The notes below the pieces were generated by a model, which saw only the letters and a list, made by a program, of their open reading frames with translations, did not search any database and was not told the origin of the DNA. A program made the translations under genes and the position numbers. Positions 6,079 through 10,872 of a stretch of DNA of 11,080 nt are shown piece by piece (position 1 is the stretch's first letter; each line of letters opens with the position of its first letter). Source of the DNA: Baffinella frigidus (Eukaryota; Cryptophyceae; Cryptomonadales; Baffinellaceae); NCBI GenBank assembly GCA_026770585.1, contig MU646648.1, forward strand, positions 312,003 through 323,082, given 5' to 3'.

Positions 6079-6332
6079 CTCGCCGGGTTTAGATTTCTCC
6101 TGCGAGGCGTCCTCACCCGGTTCAGCGATTTCTCCGCGTTTCTGAGATTTAATTTCGAATTAATTTCAGATTTGGCTTGGCGTTAAAGCCATGTCGTACT
6201 TTTGGGGCTTTAAAATAGCTGGGTTTGTACCATAAATATTTTAGATGGACAGTTCCCGAAATTAAATCTATTCAGGTCCGGGAGGAGATTTGTTCCACGC
6301 CGGCGCCCAAAGGGTCGACCCGGGCCGCCGTT
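6079..6332. other. Gene-free stretch between E2 and A3
   Basis: It holds TTTCTCCTGCGAGGCGTCCT with ACCCGGTTCAGCGATTT (about 6091-6130), an AATTTCGAATT palindrome region near 6149, and TTTGTACC (6224-6231) followed by TTTTAGATGGACAG, a diverged copy of the compound motif at 1071. No gene is supported. Confidence 0.45.
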
Positions 6333-6543
6333 CCACTCGAGGCTGGAAGAGGGACTATTTTAAATGTGGGGTTGTTAAATTTAGTACCAGTCACGGGCAT
6401 GATTGGTCACGTATCTCAAGTTATAACTTGAGATACGTGACCAAATGCCCCGATTTGTGTGACAATTACTACCCAATTCTTTTTTTTCTTCACTTGTAAA
6501 AGAATGACTGTTTCAAAATAGTCACATTTCTAGCCTCGAGTGG
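6333..6543 (-). mobile_element. MITE family A, copy A3 (inverted)
   Basis: The ends are CCACTCGAGGCTGG and CTAGCCTCGAGTGG, 211 bp in all. Its reverse complement aligns with A1 over the whole length, including TCTTTTACAAGTGAAGAA and GTACTAAATTTAACAACCCC. The centre is a perfect 42-bp palindrome (6403-6444) with the same TTGGTCACGT arms as A1 but a different inner sequence. Flanking dinucleotides (TT left, AT right) do not match, so no target duplication is visible. Confidence 0.88.
6403..6444. repeat. Perfect 42-bp palindrome at the core of A3
   Basis: The arms TTGGTCACGT are followed by ATCTCAAGTTA and the exact complement. The palindrome centre lies between 6423 and 6424. The same position in A1 reads TGCTGGGGGAA plus its complement: same length, different bases. 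Confidence 0.95.
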
Positions 6544-6565
6544 ATAGTACCGGGTAAGGACTATA

Positions 6566-6726
6566 CACACAGCGGACTTCGAAGGGACTTTTGAACAACA
6601 CTTGAGCGATAAGACCTACGACCCTACGGTAGGAAACACGTAGGGGCATAGGGGTGTTCCTATGGACACGGTAACAGAAAGGTGGCCCGATTTGGGCCGA
6701 AAAAGCCCTTCGTAGCCCGCTGTGTG
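6566..6726 (-). mobile_element. MITE family B, copy B2
   Basis: Ends CACACAGCGGACTTCGAAGG and CTTCGTAGCCCGCTGTGTG bound 161 bp in the same orientation as B1. The internal order (GCGATAAGACCTA, CCTACGGTAGG, GTAGGGGCATAGGGG, a GGCCC hairpin) matches B1. The hairpin reads GGCCCGATTTGGGCC, differing from B1. A 70-codon frame crosses it; other copies do not preserve it. Confidence 0.88.
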
Positions 6727-6833
6727 GACCGGGGAATGACTGTACAACACATGTGTGGATTGTAAAAGTACATGTACGGCGTCAAGGGGGCACCTGCTGT
6801 GGACAAGAGCCTTGGAAGGGGTCGCCAACAGTC
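6727..6833. other. Short spacer between B2 and telomere-like array
   Basis: It contains ATTGTAAAAGTACATGTAC (about 6759-6777), close to ATTACAAAAGTACAGTAC at 8503-8520 beside element J, and the palindrome GTACATGTAC. No gene is supported. Confidence 0.4.
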
Positions 6834-7214
6834 AAGGTTTCGGATTTCGGGTTTCGGGTTTCGGGTTCAGGTTTGGGTTTCGGGTTCAGGGTTTTCGGGT
6901 TCAGGGTTTTCGGGTTTAGGGTTTTCGGGTTTAGGGTTTAGGGTTTTCAGGTTTTCGGGTTTAGGGTTCAGGGTTTTCGGGTTTAGGGTTCAGGGTTTTC
7001 GGGTTTTCGGGTTTAGGGTTCAGGGTTTTCGGGTTTAGGGTTTTCGGGTTTAGGGTTTTCGGGTTTTCGGGTTTTCGGGTTTCGGGTTTTCGGGTTTCGG
7101 GTTTTCGGGTTCAGGGTTTTCGGGTTTTCGGGTTTCGGGTTTTCGGGTTTTCGGGTTTCGGGTTCCGGGTTTCGGGTTGGAGGGTGTAGGGTTTCGGGTT
7201 TGAGGGTGTAGGGT
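6834..7214 (+). repeat. Degenerate telomere-like array (TTTCGGG, TTTTCGGG, TTCAGGG variants)
   Basis: The array starts TTTCGGATTTCGGGTTTCGGG and runs for about 380 bp, mixing seven-base (TTTCGGG, TTTAGGG, TTCAGGG) and eight-base (TTTTCGGG) units. The G-rich strand is +. Long frames on both strands (88 codons on +, 68 on -) are translations of the repeat and carry no domain. Confidence 0.93.
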
Positions 7215-7236
7215 ACCACGAATGCCTGTCGTCCTC

Positions 7237-7430
7237 GCGGCGCGGCGGCTGCTGCAGGCTCCTGTTGTTTAGGGTTTAGGGGTTAGGGTTTGGGGTTGGG
7301 GGTTTAGGCTCCTGCGAAGCGTCCGCGTCCTCGGACGCTTCATTTGACCGTCAATTTGACCATCAATGTGAACATCAAACCTGCTGCAGGCTCCTGTTGT
7401 TTAGGGGTTGGGGGGTTCGTCCGGGAAAAT
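7237..7430 (+). repeat. Module M, copy 1: GC-rich motif, short telomere-like run, hairpin
   Basis: The order is GCGGCGCGGCGG, CTGCTGCAGGCTCCTGTTGT, a telomere-like run (about 7267-7305), TTTAGGCTCCTGCGAAGCGTCC, then a CAATTTGACCATCAA stretch. CTGCTGCAGGCTCCTGTTGT restarts at 7381, with TTTAGGGGTTGGGG. A perfect hairpin GAAGCGTCCG-CGTCCT-CGGACGCTTC lies at 7316-7341. The same order recurs at 7722-7915. Confidence 0.7.
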
Positions 7431-7432
7431 GT

Positions 7433-7546
7433 TTTTTTTTGGCCCAAATCGGGCCACCTTTCCCTCTCCTTATCCGTAGATACCCCCCTATGTCCCTACG
7501 GGTTGCCTACCGTAGGGTCCTAGGTCTTATCGCTTAGGGGTTATTC
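7433..7546 (+). mobile_element. MITE family B fragment, B3
   Basis: From GGCCCAAATCGGGCCACCTT to GGTCTTATCGCTTAGGGGTTATTC the sequence follows the core of B2 and B4, in the B4 orientation, but both terminal repeats are missing. The left boundary is a run of T and the right flank is unrelated. This is a truncated copy. Confidence 0.8.
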
Positions 7547-7721
7547 GTAGGTACCAAGCCTCCTCGTCGTACCTTCATCCGGGAACAGGTTAATTTAAAA
7601 GAAAATGGCCTATCAAAACCGGATGGTGGCTCTAATCAAATTTACTTAGGGCCCTAATTGACTTTCGTCCAACTCCTATGAACAAATAGGGATCCGTTTC
7701 CTTTTGAAAACCCCCCGGATT
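7547..7721. other. Gene-free stretch, probably a decayed relative of K
   Basis: CTAATCAAATTTACTTAGGG and CCCTAATTGACTTT (about 7632-7667) resemble the centre of K (CTAATTAAATTTACT and GCCCTAACTGATTT, 2383-2416) in order. CATCCGGGAACAGG at 7576 echoes GTCCGGGAAAATG at 7418. The termini are not clear. Confidence 0.4.
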
Positions 7722-7915
7722 GCGGCGCGGAGGCCGCGGCAGGCTCCTGTTGTTTAGGGGTTAGGGGTTAGGGTTTAGGGTTTGGGGTTTAGGCTCCTGC
7801 GAAGTGTCCTGACCCGGTTCAGCAATTTGATGGTCAAATTGCTGGCCAACAATTTGCTGGTCAACAACCGGTTCAAGGTTTAGCCGCGGCAGGCTCCTGT
7901 GTAGGGGTTAGGCTA
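7722..7915 (+). repeat. Module M, copy 2
   Basis: GCGGCGCGGAGGCC (7722-7735) is followed by GCAGGCTCCTGTTGT, a telomere-like run (about 7753-7790), TTTAGGCTCCTGCGAAGTGTCC, ACCCGGTTCAGC, repeated AATTTGATGGTCAAATTGCT words, and a second GCCGCGGCAGGCTCCTGTGT with AGGGGTTAGG. Shared motif order with 7237-7430 and 9142-9320 shows a composite unit copied as a block. Confidence 0.7.
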
Positions 7916-7920
7916 CTTTA

Positions 7921-8094
7921 ATAGTGACGCAACCTATAAATAGTGTGGTAAAGCAACTCGTTCTGGTAAGAATTATAAAACAAGGTCCATTTAAAACTAA
8001 AAAGGCTCCAATTCCTTTTTAATCGAGGTCTTGTTTTATAATTTGTACCAGAAACAAGTTGCTTTACAAAACTAATTATAGGTTGCGTCACTAT
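7921..8094. mobile_element. Long foldback element H (174 bp)
   Basis: The outer arms of about 66 bp (7921-7986 and 8029-8094) are complementary with only a few mismatches and one 1-nt gap by eye. They start ATAGTGACGCAACCTATAA and include ATTATAAAACAAG. The centre has AAAAAGGCTCCAATTCCTTTTT. TA sits near each end (7922-7923, 8092-8093), so a TA duplication is possible but cannot be separated from the symmetrical repeat. The fold resembles a MITE, and if transcribed would give a long hairpin. No coding capacity. Confidence 0.85.
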
Positions 8095-8183
8095 GAACTT
8101 AAGACGTGATGGGGGTCAATCCCAACCGACATACGCTTTACCCTACTGCACTGCGGGCCAGGCGACAGTCGGGGTGCACGCAT

Positions 8184-8342
8184 CCACAGAGGGCTACGAC
8201 GGGATTGTCGGGCACCCACTGCCCGAGTTTCCGTTACCTTATCCGTAGGAACCCCCCCATGCCCCTACGGGTTGCCTACCGTAGGGTCCTAGGTCTGATC
8301 GCCTAGGGGTTATTCAAAATCCCTTCGAAGTCCGCTGTGTGG
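8184..8342 (+). mobile_element. MITE family B, copy B4 (inverted relative to B1)
   Basis: The left end CCACAGAGGGCTACG has lost two bases relative to the consensus; the right end is CTTCGAAGTCCGCTGTGTGG. The body follows B1 in reverse complement. The hairpin at about 8198-8216 is TCGGGC-ACCCACT-GCCCGA, the same 19-bp length as in B1 and B2 but with different pairs. A 66-codon frame runs over it without a domain. Confidence 0.87.
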
Positions 8343-8518
8343 GTTGACGCAAGGGAAGAAATCCAGCGAAATCGCTGGATTCCGCCAAAAGTTGCCAGCG
8401 CACCCACATGAGTTGACTTTTGCGATTGGCCCCCTCAAAACGCCTGTCGCTTTACAAAGAGAAGCTTTTTGTACCGGGGCAGGACTGGACACCCCACGTA
8501 TCGATTACAAAAGTACAG
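8343..8518. other. Gene-free stretch with a perfect 10-bp hairpin
   Basis: AATCCAGCGA-AA-TCGCTGGATT lies at 8360-8381. TTTGTACC is present at 8468-8475. Overlapping frames of 60 to 75 codons on both strands show no recognisable domain. Confidence 0.5.
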
Positions 8519-8709
8519 TACAGTGGACCTACCCTAACACATACCCGTCGGGACGGACTGATTGAGTATGTGTGGAGGGTAGGTATGCGTTATGGTGTCC
8601 ACCCTGCAGGCATATTTCCTTGCAGGGGGAAATCGGGGGCCGGCTGAAGGAGTATGTGTGGAGGGTAAGTATGTGTTACGGTAGCCTGTGTTAGGGTAGG
8701 TGGACTGTA
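8519..8709. mobile_element. Inverted-repeat element J (187 bp) flanked by TA
   Basis: CAGTGGACCTACCCTAACAC (8521-8540) pairs with GTGTTAGGGTAGGTGGACTG at the right end (8707), with one bulge. TA lies outside both ends (8519-8520 and 8708-8709). Inside, GAGTATGTGTGGAGGGTAAG-type sequence is repeated directly (about 8564-8596 and 8649-8681), so the element is partly a tandem duplication. It has no coding capacity; probably a TA-inserting MITE. Confidence 0.7.
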
Positions 8710-8748
8710 AATGCCCTTTTCGTAGTGGCGGCGCGGAGGCCTGCGAGA

Positions 8749-8790
8749 CCTTTCATCAAAAGTCAACTTACCTGAATATAATTAACTTCA
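8749..8790 (+). mobile_element. Truncated family C fragment
   Basis: CCTTTCATCAAAAGTCAACT and TACCTGAATATAATTAACTTCA match positions 8858-8900 of C1. The terminal CCACACGGTGG is missing and GCGGCGCGGAGGCCTGCGAG (module M start, 8728-8747) abuts it. Confidence 0.75.
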
Positions 8791-8976
8791 GGATAACACC
8801 ATAGAGATATCGTCTTATCCTGTCAACTGCCGCCCCACCACACGGTGGAGTACGAACCTTTCATCAGAACTCGACTTACCTGAATATAATTAACTTCAAG
8901 GTTTTTTCTAATGCAGATTGGTCACGTAACACCCCGGAATCCGGGGTCAACGAAACCCTCGTAGCCCACCGAGTGG
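8791..8976 (+). repeat. Left copy of a 186-bp inverted duplication carrying C1
   Basis: This whole block is the reverse complement of 9826-10011, including a minisatellite-derived flank (GGATAACACCATAGAGATAT and CTGTCAACTGCCGCCCCA) beside the C element. The two blocks are separated by about 849 bp. The flank as well as the element is duplicated, so the block was copied as a segment after insertion. Confidence 0.85.
8838..8976 (+). mobile_element. MITE family C, copy C1 (139 bp)
   Basis: The ends are CCACACGGTGGAGTACGAAC and CCTCGTAGCCCACCGAGTGG. Three full copies in the window have exactly this length. The body holds ATTGGTCACGT (shared with the A core arms) followed by the hairpin ACCCCGG-AAT-CCGGGGT. 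TIR bases align with family B (CCACACxGyGGrCTwCGAAG), suggesting the two are mobilised by related enzymes. No coding capacity. Confidence 0.9.
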
Positions 8977-9004
8977 ATACACTCATCTTAACCTTGTTGT
9001 GATG

Positions 9005-9129
9005 CCTAAAATAGCATATCCGTCCACATAAAAAGGCGTAAGATAGCATCATTGTATACCTAAAATAGCATATCCGTCCACATAAAAAGGCGTAAGATAG
9101 CATCATTGTATACCTGAAATAGCATATCC
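9005..9129 (+). repeat. 54-bp tandem repeat, 2.3 copies
   Basis: The unit CCTAAAATAGCATATCCGTC continuing to CATCATTGTATA starts at 9005, 9059 and 9113, with the first two copies identical apart from the entry bases. As 54 is a multiple of three, the - strand frame reads a duplicated 18-residue segment, but the frame has no recognisable domain. Confidence 0.95.
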
Positions 9130-9141
9130 ACCCTTATCCCC

Positions 9142-9320
9142 GGTGGCGCGGAGGCCTGCGATGCATCCTAAGTCGGTCCAGCGATTTGATGGTCCCATTG
9201 ATGGTCAAATTGATGGTCACATTGATGGTCACATTGATGGCCAACACGCCGGTTTAGGGGTCAGGGGTCAGGCTTCTGCCGCGAAGCGTCCTAAGTCGGT
9301 TCAGCCATCGGGGCAGGGTT
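9142..9320 (+). repeat. Module M, copy 3, with a 12-bp tandem repeat
   Basis: GGTGGCGCGGAGGCCTGCGA is followed by CGGTCCAGCGATTTGATGGTC, then five units of ATTGATGGTCAC type (about 9188-9242, 12-bp period), a short telomere-like run (GGTTTAGGGGTCAGGGGTCA, 9250-9270), and GCGAAGCGTCCTAAGTCGGT with TCAGCC. Motif order parallels 7722-7915. The + frame reads repeated IDGH residues purely because the unit is 12 bp. Confidence 0.7.
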
Positions 9321-9321
9321 T

Positions 9322-9460
9322 CCACACGGTGGACTACGAACCTGTCATCAAAAGTCAACCTATCTGAAGACAATTAATATTAAGGATTTTTCTAATGCAA
9401 ATTGGTCACGTAACACCCCGGAGTCCGGGGTCGACGAAACCCTCGCAGCCCACCGAGTGG
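9322..9460 (+). mobile_element. MITE family C, copy C2 (139 bp)
   Basis: Ends CCACACGGTGGACTACGAAC and CAGCCCACCGAGTGG, same length and orientation as C1. It contains TTGGTCACGTAACACCCCGG and a hairpin closed as in C1 but with a G in the loop. The flanks GGGTTT and GTACCAGG would rejoin as GGGTTTGTACCAGG, the dispersed TTTGTACC motif, with no duplicated bases visible. Confidence 0.9.
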
Positions 9461-9555
9461 GTACCAGGCCGGAGCCCAAACCGTCAAACAGGGCGTGTTT
9501 AGTACCAGGCACTGCGCTGGTTTGTCAAATGTTGAAAAAAGATAGGACCGCTCCT
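9461..9555. other. Short spacer between C2 and a C fragment
   Basis: GTACCAGG occurs at about 9460 and AGTACCAGG at about 9501. No gene or complete element is recognised. Confidence 0.35.
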
Positions 9556-9650
9556 CCACGCAGTGGGCTTCGAGGGTTTCGTTGGGCCTGGATTCCAGGG
9601 TGTAACGTGACGAATTTGCATGAGGAAAATCCTGAAAGTTGATCGTCAAC
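9556..9650 (-). mobile_element. Truncated and diverged family C copy, C4
   Basis: CCACGCAGTGGGCTTCGAGG, GTTTCGTT, then a hairpin with CCTGGATTCCAGG and TAACGTGACgAATTTGCAT follow the C3 order with more substitutions. The hairpin has swapped a C-G pair for T-A on both arms. GAAAGTTGATCGTCAACTTTC follows as a near-perfect small palindrome. The far terminal repeat is not found. Confidence 0.75.
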
Positions 9651-9700
9651 TTTCGCCAGTTTTCCAATGAAACTCGATTCGCCTTCCTACAAACCAGTTG

Positions 9701-9825
9701 GCAGGATAGGACGGCAGTTTGGAGGATAGGGCGGCAGTTGGCTGGATAGGGCGGTAGTTGGCAGGATAGGGTGGCAGTTGGCAGGATAGGGCGGCAGTTC
9801 GCAAGATGGGGCGGCAATCGGCAAG
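9701..9825 (+). repeat. 20-bp minisatellite interrupted by C3
   Basis: Six units of GCAGGATAGGGCGGCAGTTG type occupy 9701-9820 with an exact 20-bp period, then GCAAG, then element C3, after which TGGGGCGGCAGTTGACAGGATAAG (9965 on) continues the array. The 145-codon - strand frame over this area is just the array read every 60 bp as a 20-residue repeat. Confidence 0.92.
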
Positions 9826-9964
9826 CCACTCGGTGGGCTACGAGGGTTTCGTTGACCCCGGATTCCGGGGTGTTACGTGACCAATTTGCATTAGAAAAAT
9901 CCTTGAAGTTGATTGTCTTCAGGTAAGTTGACTTCTGATGAAAGGTTCGTAGTCCACCGTGTGG
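9826..9964 (-). mobile_element. MITE family C, copy C3, inserted in a minisatellite
   Basis: Ends CCACTCGGTGGGCTACGAGG and GTTCGTAGTCCACCGTGTGG, 139 bp, inverted relative to C1 and C2. Left and right flanks are parts of one minisatellite unit, so this is a clean insertion; the rejoined unit is 19 bp, one short of 20, and no target duplication is visible. With its right flank to 10011 it is the inverted partner of 8791-8976. Confidence 0.92.
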
Positions 9965-10013
9965 TGGGGCGGCAGTTGACAGGATAAGACGATACCTCTA
10001 TGGTGTTATCCCC

Positions 10014-10053
10014 GTCCTCCTCCTCCTCTTCCTCCTCCTCCTCCTCCTCCTCC
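10014..10053 (+). repeat. Polypyrimidine CTCC tract
   Basis: About 38 nearly pure pyrimidines (CCTCCTCCTCCTCTTCCTCC and onward) end with GCCTTCTAG directly before a TTTAGGG array. The tract has mirror symmetry suited to triplex formation. A diverged relative (CCTTCCTCCTCTTTTGCG) lies at about 10254. Confidence 0.9.
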
Positions 10054-10060
10054 GCCTTCT

Positions 10061-10243
10061 AGTTTAGGGTTTAGGGTTTAGGGTTTAGGGTTTAGGGGTT
10101 AGGGTTTGAGGTTTGGAGTTTAGGGGTTAGGGTTAAGGGTTTAGGGTTTAGGGTTTAGGGTTTAGGGTTTAGGGTTTTGGATTTAGAGTTTAGGGTTTGG
10201 GGTTCAGGGCTTAGGGTTTAGGGTTTAGGGTTCAGGGTTTACC
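10061..10243 (+). repeat. Telomere-like TTTAGGG array
   Basis: This is the best-preserved telomere-type tract in the window: runs of four to five perfect TTTAGGG units at 10061-10096 and 10139-10173 with scattered TTTGAGG, TTGGAGT and TTCAGGG variants. The G-rich strand is +. It supports an Arabidopsis-type telomere in this organism. Confidence 0.95.
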
Positions 10244-10289
10244 AGATTCCACCCTTCCTCCTCTTTTGCGAGGATCAGCTTCAGGCCCT

Positions 10290-10520
10290 GTTTAGGGTTT
10301 TGGGTTTTGGGCTTTGGTGTTTTGGTTTTTGTTTTTTTGGGTTTTGGGTTTTGGGTTTTGGGTTTTGGTGTTTTTGTTTTTTTGGGTTTTGGGTTTTGGG
10401 TTTTGGTGTTTTGAGTTTTGGTGTTTGGGTTTTGGGTTTTGGGGTTTTGGAGTTTGGGTTTAGAGTTTTGGGTTTTGGGTTTTGGTGTTTTGGGTTTTGG
10501 TGTTTTGGGTTTTGGTGTTT
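10290..10520 (+). repeat. TTTTGGG array with higher-order repetition
   Basis: TTTTGGG units dominate, punctuated by TTTTGGTGT. A longer unit, GTTTTTGTTTTTTTGGGTTT and following TTTTGGG copies, occurs twice (about 10326 and 10374), so groups of heptamers were duplicated together. The 78-codon frame on + is a translation of the repeat. Confidence 0.92.
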
Positions 10521-10776
10521 AGGGTTTAGGGTTTAAGGATGAGGGTTTAGGGTTCAGGATTCAGGGTTTAGGTTTTAGAGTTTAGAGTTTCGGGTTTCGG
10601 GTTTCAGGTTTAGGGTTCAGGGCTTAGGGTTCAAGGTTTAGAATTGAGGTTTTAGAGTTTCGAGTTTAGGGTTTAGAATTTAGGGTTTGAGTTTAGGGTT
10701 CAGAGTTTAAGGTTTACAATTTAGGGTTTGGATTTCAGGGTTTAGGGTTTAGGGTCTAGAGTTTAGGGTTTGGTTT
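10521..10776 (+). repeat. Degenerate mixed telomere-like array
   Basis: TTTAGGG, TTCAGGG, TTTAGAG, TTTCGGG and TTTAGAATT variants alternate with a seven-base rhythm that becomes irregular. It is the most decayed of the arrays, still G-rich on +, and ends in TTTAGGGTTTGG at about 10774. Confidence 0.9.
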
Positions 10777-10812
10777 GAGCCATTTTCAGCCATATTCGCC
10801 TGAAAATGGCTC
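10777..10812. repeat. 13-bp perfect hairpin (GAGCCATTTTCAG)
   Basis: GAGCCATTTTCAG at 10777-10789 pairs with CTGAAAATGGCTC at 10800-10812 across a 10-nt loop. The AAATGGCTCCAAT word also occurs near 5068, 5092 and 6016. Confidence 0.85.
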
Positions 10813-10872
10813 CAATCCATCGAATTTGAGCCGGGATTGGGTTTATTGGGTGAAAAGTAGGTCCGTCCAGGT

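Noticed and set aside
6753-7219. Repeat proteins on both strands over 6753-7219
   Set aside because: Both strands are open only because the TTTCGGG/TTTTCGGG array lacks stop codons; the peptide repeats mirror the DNA repeats.
8876-9106. - strand frame with a duplicated 18-residue segment as a membrane protein
   Set aside because: The duplicated residues come from the 54-bp tandem repeat, and the rest of the frame runs into element C1.
9005-9129. CRISPR-like array
   Set aside because: The 54-bp units are joined head to tail with no unique spacers, and the context is eukaryotic.
9183-9242. Short regularly spaced GATGGTCA repeats as an iteron or origin
   Set aside because: The 12-bp period is a simple minisatellite in a eukaryotic repeat region; nothing else supports an origin.
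9392-9829. Longest open frame (145 codons, - strand) as a gene
   Set aside because: It is built from a 20-bp minisatellite read every 60 bp plus parts of C2 and C4. It has no domain, and its repeated residues follow from the DNA repeat.
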